Below, piece by piece: positions 1 to 7,929 of a stretch of 64,000 nt of DNA. The translations under genes and the position numbers were made by a program. The stretch is from contig NZ_CAKASM010000016.1 in the NCBI RefSeq assembly GCF_916858675.1, forward strand, positions 1 through 64,000, written 5' to 3'. The notes below the pieces were generated by a model. It saw only the letters and a list, made by a program, of their open reading frames with translations, ran no database searches and was not told where the DNA came from. Each line of letters starts with the position of its first letter. The first letter of the stretch is position 1. Source of the DNA: Sphingomonas sp. Leaf21 (GTDB taxonomy: Bacteria > Pseudomonadota > Alphaproteobacteria > Sphingomonadales > Sphingomonadaceae).

Positions 1-1
1 C

Positions 2-88
2 GAGGACGCGCCGATCTTCCAGGTCGCCGATATCGGCCTGGTCGGCGACCTGTTCACCGTCGTGCCGGAGCTGACCGGCAAGGTCTGA
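2..88 (+). CDS. etfA: Electron transfer flavoprotein alpha subunit, C-terminal end (partial)
   Basis: Only the last 28 codons are present; the gene begins before the window. The visible peptide reads EDAPIFQVADIGLVGDLFTV and then VPELTGKV before TGA. This matches the conserved C-terminus of EtfA, whose FAD-domain tail typically reads APIFxVADyGLVGDLFxxxPEL. EtfA pairs with EtfB to pass electrons from acyl-CoA dehydrogenases to ETF:quinone oxidoreductase. The assignment rests on this short but distinctive tail. A small GC-rich hairpin follows within ten bases. It has no evident link to the sugar genes downstream. Confidence 0.85.
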   Translation, partial: EDAPIFQVADIGLVGDLFTVVPELTGKV

Positions 89-97
89 ACCTGGGTT

Positions 98-116
98 CCT
101 CCCCGACACGGGGAGG
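98..116 (+). terminator. Hairpin after etfA, also a dispersed repeat unit
   Basis: CCTCCCC and GGGGAGG pair around a five-base loop, starting ten bases after the etfA stop. There is no T-run, so this is not a canonical intrinsic terminator. The same unit, CCTCCCCG.CACGGGGAGG, recurs at 7802-7820. It may therefore be a repeat element that happens to sit at the gene end. Confidence 0.45.
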
Positions 117-168
117 GGCGTGTCAGGCGTACCGGCGATACGAACGTCCTAATCCATGTAAGTTATGC

Positions 169-184
169 CACGGAAAATTCCGTG
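169..184. promoter_or_regulatory. 16-bp perfect inverted repeat upstream of lacI-type gene
   Basis: CACGGAA and TTCCGTG are exact inverted arms around a central AA, ending 41 bp before the ATG of the LacI-family gene. The position would suit an operator overlapping the promoter, for example for autoregulation. The sequence does not resemble the GCAA..TTGC dyads found at the transporter and receptor promoters, so the binding protein is unknown. Confidence 0.4.
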
Positions 185-225
185 CCAGCTTGTCGGACAT
201 AGCCCGCTACGGTTAGCGTTACCGG

Positions 226-1275
226 ATGACCGACAGGATTTTGGGAGATGGCGATCGTCGCATTCGGACGATCGCGGATCTGGCGCAGATGGCCGGGGTG
301 TCGCCGGGCACGGTGTCGCGGGCGCTCGCGGGCAAGTCGCTCGTCAATGCCGAGACGCGCTCGCGGATCCAGGCGCTCGCCGATCTGCACGGTTTCCGAC
401 CCAACCAGATGGCCAGCCGCCTGCGGACGCGGCGTACCGGGGTGATCGGCATCGTCGTGCCGCTGGGGCATGACCGCCGCCAACATTTGTCCGACCCGTT
501 CTTCATGACGATGCTGGGTCATCTCGCCGACGCGCTGACCGAGAATGGCTATGACGTGATGCTGTCGCGGGTCATTCCGGACGCCGCCGACTGGCTCGAC
601 CGGGTGGTCGACAGCGGCATGGTCGACGGCGTGCTGCTGATCGGCCAGTCCGACCAGTATGACGCGATCGAGCGGGTCGCTCGCCGCTATCGCCCGCTGG
701 TGGCCTGGGGTGTCAATCTGCCCGATCAGGTTCATGCGGCGGTGGGCACCGACAATGCGCAGGGTGGCTATATCGCGGGGCAGCGGCTGATCGCGCGCGG
801 ATGCCGTCGAATCGCCTTTCTCGGTGATGTCGGCGCGCCGGAGATCCGCCAGCGCCACGACGGCGTCGCCCGCGCCATGGCGGAGGCCGGCCTGGACGGC
901 GGTCCGGTCCAGCTGGCGACGCATCTGGCATCGGACGTCATGGAGCAGGAGATCGCGGCGCATATCGATGCGTTGATCGGGCAGGGGGGCGATGCTCTGC
1001 CGATCGACGGGATCGTCGCGGCGTCGGACATGATCGCGATGACGGCGGTGCGGGTGCTCGCGGACCGGGCGATCGCGGTCCCCGACACGTTGCCGGTCAT
1101 CGGCTATGACGACCTGCCGCTCGCGGCGCAGGCGGTGCCGCGCATCACCACGATTCGACAGGATATCGCGGGCGGCGCGCAGGCGATGGTCGACGCTCTG
1201 TTCGCCCGGATCGCGGGCGAGGATGCGGGATCGGTGGTCCTGACCCCCGAACTGATCGCTCGCGAAACGGCGTAG
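226..1275 (+). CDS. LacI-family transcriptional regulator (copy 1)
   Basis: The 349-residue protein has a LacI helix-turn-helix at about residues 16-60 (TIADLAQMAGVSPGTVSRAL, then NAETRSRI) and a periplasmic-binding-like effector domain from about residue 75 to the end. It should bind DNA as a dimer or tetramer and release it on binding a sugar. It is strikingly similar to the second LacI gene at 12254, with an identical SPGTVSRALAGKS recognition segment and shared runs such as SGMVDGVLLIGQSDQ. Both therefore probably read the same GCAA..TTGC-type operators. Its neighbours are a convergent GH68 enzyme and a sugar symporter, so a sucrose- or fructose-related effector is likely. No clear Shine-Dalgarno sequence precedes the ATG. 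Confidence 0.9.
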   Translation: MTDRILGDGDRRIRTIADLAQMAGVSPGTVSRALAGKSLVNAETRSRIQALADLHGFRPNQMASRLRTRRTGVIGIVVPLGHDRRQHLSDPFFMTMLGHLADALTENGYDVMLSRVIPDAADWLDRVVDSGMVDGVLLIGQSDQYDAIERVARRYRPLVAWGVNLPDQVHAAVGTDNAQGGYIAGQRLIARGCRRIAFLGDVGAPEIRQRHDGVARAMAEAGLDGGPVQLATHLASDVMEQEIAAHIDALIGQGGDALPIDGIVAASDMIAMTAVRVLADRAIAVPDTLPVIGYDDLPLAAQAVPRITTIRQDIAGGAQAMVDALFARIAGEDAGSVVLTPELIARETA

Positions 1276-1284
1276 GGGCGGGCG

Positions 1285-1316
1285 CCTCTTCCCTCTCCGC
1301 TCAGAAAGGGAAGAGG
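1285..1316. terminator. Hairpin between convergent lacI and GH68 genes
   Basis: CCTCTTCCCT pairs exactly with AGGGAAGAGG across a 12-base loop. It lies between the LacI stop at 1275 and the convergent GH68 stop at 1337, where a bidirectional terminator would be expected. A good T-run is missing on either side. Confidence 0.5.
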
Positions 1317-1336
1317 GGGCGGGAGAACCCAGCCCC

Positions 1337-2458
1337 TCAAATGATCGTCACGCTGTCGCCGTCAAAGGCCAGCCGGAACCAGGGCGCGGCGGTGCCGCCG
1401 AAACGCTCGCGGCGCAGCGCGGGATCGGCGCTCGCATCACGGCCGTCCAGCCCCCAATAGTCGACGAAGCTGATCACATCCCCCTCGCCGGTGACCCACC
1501 AGCAATAGGCCTGGGTCGGCTCGGCCACCGGATTGCCCGCGACCAGGCCGGTGCCGTTGACCGGACGCCAGGGTCCGGCGAACCGGTCCGCGACCATCGC
1601 ATAGAGGCCCGTCGGTGCATCGATACCAGGGGCGAAGCGCTTTCCCTGCGTCGACCAGAAGCAATAATAGCGCCCGTCACGGACGATGACATGCGGACGC
1701 TCCAGTTCGCTGTTCACGCCCAGCGCCTCGATCAGCGGCGGCAGGATGGCCCAGCGCGCCCCGTCGCGTCGCGCGACACCGACGACGCCGTCGAACGGGA
1801 CGTCCACCCAGCCCGCCGAGCCGACGAACAACAGATATTCCGCGCCGTCCGCCGGATCGCGGAAATAGCCCGGATCGCGGAAACCCTTGATGCCGCCATT
1901 TTCCGGCTCGGCCTGGTTCGCGACGATATAGTGATGCCCGTCCGCGACGACGTTCTCGACCGGCTCGCTCCAGCCCTCGGTTCGCGCTTCTTCGGCGAGG
2001 AAGCGGCCCCGTGTCTCGAACAGCCGCTGCTCGAACGTGCGGGGCTGGCCGCGCCGTCCCGAGGCGGTGAAATACATGGTCAGCGTGACGTCGTCCTCGC
2101 CGAGCACCGCGGAGCCCGACCATTCCCGGCTGCCCGGCGTAAAGCCATCGGCGAAGGTCACACCATGGTCGCGCCAGCCGTCCGCGCCGTGGCTCGTCAG
2201 CCGGATCCGCGCCGCGTCGTGCCGCATCTCTGGATCGTCGAAACGCGGCGTCGCCAGGAAGAACCACCAGCTTCGCCCGCCGAGAAGCGCGGTCCGGCCA
2301 TCGGCATAGGCGATCTGCCACATGTCCCACAGGTCATGGTCGGGCAGTATCGGTACGACATCGGCGGCGGTGAAGACGGGCAGGCGTGCCCGATCCTGCG
2401 CCGCTATCCCGGCAAGGGCTTCGGCCGACCAATGGGCAGGGGCGGGGGTGTCGGTCAT
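1337..2458 (-). CDS. GH68 family enzyme (levansucrase/beta-fructofuranosidase type)
   Basis: The 373-residue protein carries the GH68 signature set: nucleophile Asp45 in WDMW, the EWSGSA motif near residues 112-117, the transition-state-stabilising R194-D195-P196 (FRDPGYF) and the acid/base Glu253 in ELERPH. Members split sucrose at the fructosyl bond and either hydrolyse it or build fructans. No signal peptide is visible. A cytoplasmic sucrose hydrolase fed by the adjacent symporter is therefore the simplest reading, although some alphaproteobacterial GH68 enzymes leave the cell without a cleaved signal. The ATG is 26 bp after the symporter stop, consistent with one operon driven from the operator near 3940. 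Hydrolysis versus fructan synthesis cannot be decided from sequence. Confidence 0.9.
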   Translation of the reverse strand: MTDTPAPAHWSAEALAGIAAQDRARLPVFTAADVVPILPDHDLWDMWQIAYADGRTALLGGRSWWFFLATPRFDDPEMRHDAARIRLTSHGADGWRDHGVTFADGFTPGSREWSGSAVLGEDDVTLTMYFTASGRRGQPRTFEQRLFETRGRFLAEEARTEGWSEPVENVVADGHHYIVANQAEPENGGIKGFRDPGYFRDPADGAEYLLFVGSAGWVDVPFDGVVGVARRDGARWAILPPLIEALGVNSELERPHVIVRDGRYYCFWSTQGKRFAPGIDAPTGLYAMVADRFAGPWRPVNGTGLVAGNPVAEPTQAYCWWVTGEGDVISFVDYWGLDGRDASADPALRRERFGGTAAPWFRLAFDGDSVTII

Positions 2459-2484
2459 GATACCTCGGGAAGGGGAAAAGGGGA

Positions 2485-3852
2485 TCAGGCTTGGGGCGCG
2501 GCGCCGAGCGGCAGCCCCTGGGGATTGCGTGCGCGCACCGAATAGACGGAGACGGCCGCCGCCAGCATCAGCACGCCGCACAAGGTCAGGACGTTGCGCG
2601 GATCGCCGCCCAGCCAGCTTTGGTAGAAGAGCGGCAGCGTCACGCCGAAGATCAGCATCGGGATGACGATCATCATGTTGAAGATGCCCATATAGACACC
2701 CGTCCGCTCGGGCGGGATCGAGCCCGCCAAGATGACGTAGGGGTTGCCCATCATGCTCGCCCAGCCGAGGCCGATGCCGATCGCGGGCAGGAACAGCATC
2801 GCCTTGCTGGTCATGTGCGGCATCACCATCATGCCGATGCCGGTGATGACCAGGCAGAGCGCGTGCAGCGGCGTGGCACCGATTCGCTTGGCCAGCGGCA
2901 CCATCGCGAACGCCGCGACGAAGGCGACACCGTTGTAGAAGGCCGCGACCTCGCCATTGGTCAGCACCGCGGCATGAAAGCCCGAGGACGTCGCGTCGGC
3001 GGTGCCGTAGACCGACCGCCCGATCGCGTAGATGACATAGTTCCAATAGGCCATCATCGCGTACCACTGGAACAGGCTCATCAGCGCGAGCTTGCGCATC
3101 GGCAGCGGCATGGTGCGGATCGCATCGCCGATTTCCCTGAGCGTGGCGCCGATGCCCTTGGGGGCCGCGGCGATACGCGCGCGATCCTCGGGCGTCAGCG
3201 GCAGTTCGGGCACGCGCTTGATCGACCAGACGATGGTGGCGAAGGACAGCACCGCGCCGATCATGAAGACGATACGCGCCGTGTACGGGATATGGTGCCC
3301 GTCCACCCAGTCGGGGTTCATTCCCGCCCAGACCAGCAACGACGGCGTCAGAAAGGCGAGCATCTGCGCCAGTCCGGTAAAGGCGCTCTGCGTCAGGAAG
3401 CCGACATTATGCTGCGACCCGTCCAGCCGGTCGGACACATAGGCCCGGTAGGGCTCCATGGTGATGTTGTTGCCCGCGTCGAGGATCCACAGCAGCGACA
3501 CCGCCATCAGCAGCGACGAACTGAGCGGCATGAAGAACAGGCCGAGCGCGCAAAGCACCGCGCCGACCAGGAAATAGGGCGTGCGCCGTCCCCAGCGGCT
3601 GTCCGTCCGGTCGCTCATCGCGCCGATCAGCGGCTGGATCAGCAGCCCGGTCATCGGTCCCGCCAATTGCAGCAACGGGATCTGCGCCTCGGACGCGCCG
3701 AGATAGCTGTAGATCGGCGCCATATTGCCCTGCTGCAACCCGAAGCTGAACTGCAGCCCCAGGAACCCCAGATTCATCTCCAGGATGCGCGGTAGCGACA
3801 GGCGCGGCTTGAACAGGGTCCTGGCTCCGGCGGCGGGGTTGGACGGGGTCAT
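2485..3852 (-). CDS. MFS/GPH-type sugar:cation symporter, probably for sucrose
   Basis: The 455-residue protein has about 12 hydrophobic segments. It carries the loop motif GAMSDRTDSRWGRRTPYFL, typical of glycoside-pentoside-hexuronide and SUC/SLC45-like sugar transporters. It would move a sugar across the inner membrane using the proton gradient. The GH68 gene lies immediately downstream on the same strand, which argues for sucrose or a short fructoside as substrate. The promoter region carries a perfect 7-bp inverted repeat (3937-3957) containing a LacI-like core, so control by one or both LacI regulators of this locus is likely. The substrate is inferred from context. Confidence 0.85.
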   Translation of the reverse strand: MTPSNPAAGARTLFKPRLSLPRILEMNLGFLGLQFSFGLQQGNMAPIYSYLGASEAQIPLLQLAGPMTGLLIQPLIGAMSDRTDSRWGRRTPYFLVGAVLCALGLFFMPLSSSLLMAVSLLWILDAGNNITMEPYRAYVSDRLDGSQHNVGFLTQSAFTGLAQMLAFLTPSLLVWAGMNPDWVDGHHIPYTARIVFMIGAVLSFATIVWSIKRVPELPLTPEDRARIAAAPKGIGATLREIGDAIRTMPLPMRKLALMSLFQWYAMMAYWNYVIYAIGRSVYGTADATSSGFHAAVLTNGEVAAFYNGVAFVAAFAMVPLAKRIGATPLHALCLVITGIGMMVMPHMTSKAMLFLPAIGIGLGWASMMGNPYVILAGSIPPERTGVYMGIFNMMIVIPMLIFGVTLPLFYQSWLGGDPRNVLTLCGVLMLAAAVSVYSVRARNPQGLPLGAAPQA

Positions 3853-3936
3853 GCGGATCCTCTCGCGCGCGGGGTGTGGACCGTTTCTGGCGCCGGTTTA
3901 CCGCGTCGGGGCCTATCATGGCGCGATCGGTAAGAT

Positions 3937-3957
3937 ATTGCAACAAACGATTGCAAT
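3937..3957. promoter_or_regulatory. Candidate LacI-family operator upstream of symporter-GH68 operon
   Basis: ATTGCAA and TTGCAAT are perfect inverted arms separated by CAAACGA. Within it lies CAAACGATTG, fitting the CAAnCGnTTG core common to LacI-family operators. The dyad ends about 85 bp upstream of the symporter ATG (minus strand). The core AAACGATTGC recurs exactly at the TBDR promoter (9593-9602). Confidence 0.65.
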
Positions 3958-4038
3958 GAATTTCCAAGAGCCATCGACCGCCCGGGTGTCCGCCAAACAG
4001 ATTGTCATGGAGCGGCGGCGCGGCCGAAGCCGCGACCG

Positions 4039-6300
4039 TCACCGCCCGCCGGGCGGCAGGTTCGTCTCCAGATAGCGGGTCATCAGCGAATAGAGGTGGA
4101 TGCTGGTGTTCTCACCCTCGTAGATGCCGTGGCTGCGGTCGGGATAGGCCATCATCGTGAACGGCTTGTTGAAGTGTATCAGCCGGTCGACCAGCTGGTC
4201 CTGGTTCTGATAGTGCACATTGTCGTCCAGCGTGCCGTGGATCAGCAGCAGGTTGCCCTTCAGCCGGTCGGCGAAGGTGATGGGCGAGCCGTTCCTGTAC
4301 CCGTCCGCATTGTCCTGCGGCAGGCCCATATACCGCTCCTGATAGATGGTATCATAGAGCTTCATGTCGGTCGGCCCCGCGACCGCGATGCCGGTCTTGT
4401 AGAGGTCCGGATAGCGGAACATCGCATTCTGCGTCATCGCGCCGCCGCCGCTCCAGCCCCAGATGCCGATCCGGGCCGGGTCGATATAGGGGCGGGTGCT
4501 CAGCATCTTCCGCACGCCCGCCGCATAGTCGGCCGAGGCCAGGATGCCGACCTGGCGATAGATGCTCCTGCGCCAGTCGTGACCGCGCGGGGTGGCGGTG
4601 CCGCGCGGATCGAGGCTCGCGATCAGATAGCCCCTTTGCGCGAGCATCCGGTGCCACAGTCCCTGCGACCCTGCCCAGCGATCCGCGACCGTCTGGCCCC
4701 AGGGTTCGCCATACACGAAATAGAGGATGGGATAGCGCTTGGCCGGGTCGAAGCCCGGCGGCTTGATGAGCCAGCCGTCGAGTTGCGTGCCGCCGCCGAT
4801 ATCGACGCGGAAGAACTCGGTGGCGGGCAGGCCGGTATCCGTCACCACCTTGGCGAGCGGCGCATTCGCGGCAAGCGTGCGCAGCGACTGCTGGCGGGTC
4901 ATGTCGAGCATGTCGGTCACCGGCGGCGCATCGAAGCGCGAGACGGTGTGCAGCGCCCAATGTTCGCCCGGCGCGATGTCGTAGCTGTGCGTGCCGGGCT
5001 GACCCGCCGGGGTCAGCCGCTCGACCCGGGGAGTGCCGGACAGGGTCGTCCGGTAGAGATAGCGCTGGGTCGGATTGTCGGGCGAGGCGGTGAACCAGGC
5101 ATAGCCCGCCTTTTCGTCGACCTTGAGCAGATCGACCACGTCGAACTTGCCCGGCGTGCGCAGCGTCGCGCGGCCGGTCGCGCGGTCGATCGTGTAGAGA
5201 TGGCGCCAGCCGTCCCGCTCGGACAGCCAGGTGAAGCTTCGCGCGCCCTTCAGCCATTCGGGCGCGGCATTGGCCTCGACCCAGGCGGCGTCCTTCTCGA
5301 CCATGATCGGCTTGACCGCGCCGGTCGCCGGATCGCCGAGCAGGACGTTGTAGCTGTTCTGGAGCCGGTTCGATTGCTGGATGAACAGCGCGTCGGAGCC
5401 GCCGGCCCAGCTGATCTGCGGCACGTAGTTCTGGCGCGGGTCGCCCGTCAGCCCGAACCAGCGGGTCCGTCCGTCCGCCACGTCGATCGCGCCGACCGTC
5501 ACCGCCGAGTTGGTCGTGCCCGCCTTGGGATATTGCAGCGGGATCACCTGCGAATATTGGCCGCCGGTATTCTTGACCATGTCGAAGGTGCCGACGCCCT
5601 TCGTATCGAAGCGGAGAAAGGCGATGCGCCGCGAGTCCGGGCTCCATTCGAACGCGCGGTGGACCGAGAATTCCTCTTCATAGACCCAGTCTGCCAGGCC
5701 GTTGACGACATAGTCGTCGCCGTCCCGGGTCAGCGCGACGGGGGTGCCACCCGCGATCGGCTCGACATAGATGTTGTTCGCCCGGACATAGGCGATGCGG
5801 CTGCTGTCGGGCGACACCGTGGCATAGAGCAGGGTAGAGGGCGCCGCATCCGGGCCGACCCTGTGCAACCGGCGACCCGCGACATCGTAGAGCCAATAGT
5901 CGGATAGCGCGTTGGTGCGACGGAACCGCTTGCCGTTGGTCTGGATCAGCAGCCATTGGCGGTCGGGGGACCATTCATAGCTGTCGATCTCCAGCGGGAC
6001 GCTCGCTCCGGCGGGGATCAGGTCGGCGGCGGCGATCACCACCTGACGCTGTCCGTCGGCGATGCGGTAGCGGACGATGTCCTGTCCGCCCTTCGGCCCC
6101 GCCTCCAGCGCGAGATAGCTTTCGCCATCCGTATCCCAGCGGCTTTCCCGAACGGATTGCGTGCGGACCGCCGCCGGGCCGAAGATGCTTTCGACCGACA
6201 GGGGCGTGGCGGTGACGCCCGTCTGCGCCGCGAGCGGTGCGGCCATCGCGAGCGGGGAGAGGGAGACCAAAAGCCCGGAAATCCGCCTATAGGCTCGCAT
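4039..6300 (-). CDS. Dipeptidyl peptidase IV family serine peptidase (S9B), exported
   Basis: The 753-residue protein has a signal peptide (MRAYRRISG... ending near PLAAQ), an N-terminal beta-propeller, and a C-terminal alpha/beta-hydrolase domain. The catalytic triad reads Ser617 (GWSGGG), Asp692 (TLDDNVH) and His724 (DRSHGIYE). The spacing matches DPP IV, as does the DWVYEEE double-glutamate motif that binds the substrate N-terminus. It should release dipeptides, typically Xaa-Pro, in the periplasm. The ATG at 6300 has GGAG 11 bases upstream, which is preferred to the GTG at 6312. It lies between the sugar operon and the FAD-protein gene without an obvious operator, so its link to sugar uptake is unclear. 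Confidence 0.92.
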   Translation of the reverse strand: MRAYRRISGLLVSLSPLAMAAPLAAQTGVTATPLSVESIFGPAAVRTQSVRESRWDTDGESYLALEAGPKGGQDIVRYRIADGQRQVVIAAADLIPAGASVPLEIDSYEWSPDRQWLLIQTNGKRFRRTNALSDYWLYDVAGRRLHRVGPDAAPSTLLYATVSPDSSRIAYVRANNIYVEPIAGGTPVALTRDGDDYVVNGLADWVYEEEFSVHRAFEWSPDSRRIAFLRFDTKGVGTFDMVKNTGGQYSQVIPLQYPKAGTTNSAVTVGAIDVADGRTRWFGLTGDPRQNYVPQISWAGGSDALFIQQSNRLQNSYNVLLGDPATGAVKPIMVEKDAAWVEANAAPEWLKGARSFTWLSERDGWRHLYTIDRATGRATLRTPGKFDVVDLLKVDEKAGYAWFTASPDNPTQRYLYRTTLSGTPRVERLTPAGQPGTHSYDIAPGEHWALHTVSRFDAPPVTDMLDMTRQQSLRTLAANAPLAKVVTDTGLPATEFFRVDIGGGTQLDGWLIKPPGFDPAKRYPILYFVYGEPWGQTVADRWAGSQGLWHRMLAQRGYLIASLDPRGTATPRGHDWRRSIYRQVGILASADYAAGVRKMLSTRPYIDPARIGIWGWSGGGAMTQNAMFRYPDLYKTGIAVAGPTDMKLYDTIYQERYMGLPQDNADGYRNGSPITFADRLKGNLLLIHGTLDDNVHYQNQDQLVDRLIHFNKPFTMMAYPDRSHGIYEGENTSIHLYSLMTRYLETNLPPGGR

Positions 6301-6425
6301 CGACGCAGTCACTCCATCGGGGTAGGTCGGTCAGCGTAACCGTGGCCGTCCAAATCGTATACCCAAATGTGCGTGTGGATCGTTGCCGATGCGACTAGGA
6401 GCTTGGGCGGGACGATGACGAAGGG

Positions 6426-7799
6426 ATGCACGGACGGATGACGGCGGGGATCGATCATGTCGCGATCATCGGCGGCGGTTTTGCGGGGACGCTGCTGGCC
6501 ATCAATCTGGTTCGCCACGGCGGGCCGCGCGCGACGCTGATCGAGCGGCGTGCGAACCAGCTCGCGAGGGGGGTGGCCTATAGCGCGGCACATGCCGAGC
6601 ATCTGTTGAACGTGCGTGCGGGCAATATGAGCGCGCTGCGCGACGATCCCGACCATTTCGTCCGCTGGCTGGTCGCACGTGGCGCGGGGGATGCGAAGAC
6701 CTTCGTACCGCGTCGCGTCTATGGCGATTATCTGCGCGACCTGTTGATGGAGACGATCGCGGCCGACCCCGCGCGACTGACGCTGGCGAGCGGCGAGGTG
6801 GTGGCGCTGGCGCGGGCAGGCCAGGGCTATCGGCTCGACCTGGGCGAAGGCGGCACGCTCGGTGCGGATGCGGTGGTGCTGGCGCTGGGCAATCTGCCGC
6901 CGCATACGCCGCCCGGCATCGATCCGACGGCATTGGCCGAAGGATGCTATCGCGAGGATCCCTGGGCGGGCGATATCGCCGAGGGGCTGGGCGAAGACGA
7001 CCGGGTACTGCTGGTCGGCAGCGGGCTGACCGCGATCGACGCCGCGCTGCTGCTCGACGCCAGCGGTTTTGGTGGGCGGACGCTGGCATTGTCACGACGG
7101 GGGCTGATGCCCCGCCGACACGCCGACACGCCACCGGTCGCGCCGCTTCGCGAACGACCCGCGGCAAGCCTGTCGGCGCTGGTCCGGCATGTGCGCTGTA
7201 CCGCCGGAGAGCAGGGCTGGCGCGGCGCGGTCGACAGCTTGCGTCCGGTGACACAGATGATGTGGGGCGCGGCGGACGGCACGACGCGTGCACGCTTCCT
7301 GCGCCATTTGCGGCCCTATTGGGACGTGCATCGCCACCGGCTGGCGCCATCGGTCGCGGACCGGGTGGACGCGCTGATCGACGCGGGGCGGCTGTCGATC
7401 GCGGGGGGCAAGCTGGTCAGGGTCGAGCCCGACGGGCAGGGGGCCGTGGTCCACTGGCGACCGCGCGGCTCCGATCGGGTCGAGGTCTTGCTGGTCGCGC
7501 GGATCGTCAATTGCACCGGGCCGCAAGGCGACCTGCTGCGTTCGCGCGAGCCGCTGATCCGGCAGTTGCTGGACGCGGGCATGATCCGGCCGGATGCGCT
7601 CCGCATCGGGCTGGAGGTCGATGCGCAGAGCCATGTCGTGGCCGCCGATGGCGGGACGGACGACCGGCTCTACTGCATCGGGCCGATGACGCGTGGCGGC
7701 CTGTGGGAGGTGGTGGCGGTGCCCGACCTGCGGCAGCAGAATTGGGAATTGGCGCGGCGCCTGGCACACGCGCAGTGGGTCGGGGGCGAAGGGCTGTAA
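6426..7799 (+). CDS. FAD/NAD(P)-binding oxidoreductase-like protein
   Basis: The 457-residue protein begins with a Rossmann FAD motif (VAIIGGGFAGTLLA). It continues in the style of the NAD_binding_9 / YdhS-like family, with RGVAYS, HLLNVRAGNMSA, a second dinucleotide motif (LLVGSGLTAIDAALLL near residues 195-210) and a C-terminal YCIGPMTRGGLWE. The reaction is unknown for this family. It lies 130 bp from the convergent halogenase-like gene, so a role in supplying or handling reduced flavin for that enzyme is possible, but no flavin-reductase signature is visible. The start could instead be the ATG at 6438. Confidence 0.8.
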   Translation: MHGRMTAGIDHVAIIGGGFAGTLLAINLVRHGGPRATLIERRANQLARGVAYSAAHAEHLLNVRAGNMSALRDDPDHFVRWLVARGAGDAKTFVPRRVYGDYLRDLLMETIAADPARLTLASGEVVALARAGQGYRLDLGEGGTLGADAVVLALGNLPPHTPPGIDPTALAEGCYREDPWAGDIAEGLGEDDRVLLVGSGLTAIDAALLLDASGFGGRTLALSRRGLMPRRHADTPPVAPLRERPAASLSALVRHVRCTAGEQGWRGAVDSLRPVTQMMWGAADGTTRARFLRHLRPYWDVHRHRLAPSVADRVDALIDAGRLSIAGGKLVRVEPDGQGAVVHWRPRGSDRVEVLLVARIVNCTGPQGDLLRSREPLIRQLLDAGMIRPDALRIGLEVDAQSHVVAADGGTDDRLYCIGPMTRGGLWEVVAVPDLRQQNWELARRLAHAQWVGGEGL

Positions 7800-7801
7800 A
7801 T

Positions 7802-7850
7802 CCTCCCCGGCACGGGGAGGGGGACCGCCGCGAAGCGGAGGTGGAGGGGG
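7802..7850. repeat. GC-rich palindromic repeat unit
   Basis: The stretch opens with CCTCCCC/GGGGAGG arms and continues GGGGGACCGCCGCGAAGCGG, then GGTGGAGGGGG. This is the reverse complement of the right half of the 143-bp repeats at 16818 and 17002, so it is a half-copy of the same dispersed family. It fills the space between two convergent genes. Confidence 0.65.
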
Positions 7851-7929
7851 CGTGCCGCGAAGGTTAACCCGCGTGAATCCCCCCTCTGTCAGTTCTGCGG
7901 CGTGCCATTTCCCCTTAATGGGGAGGAAT

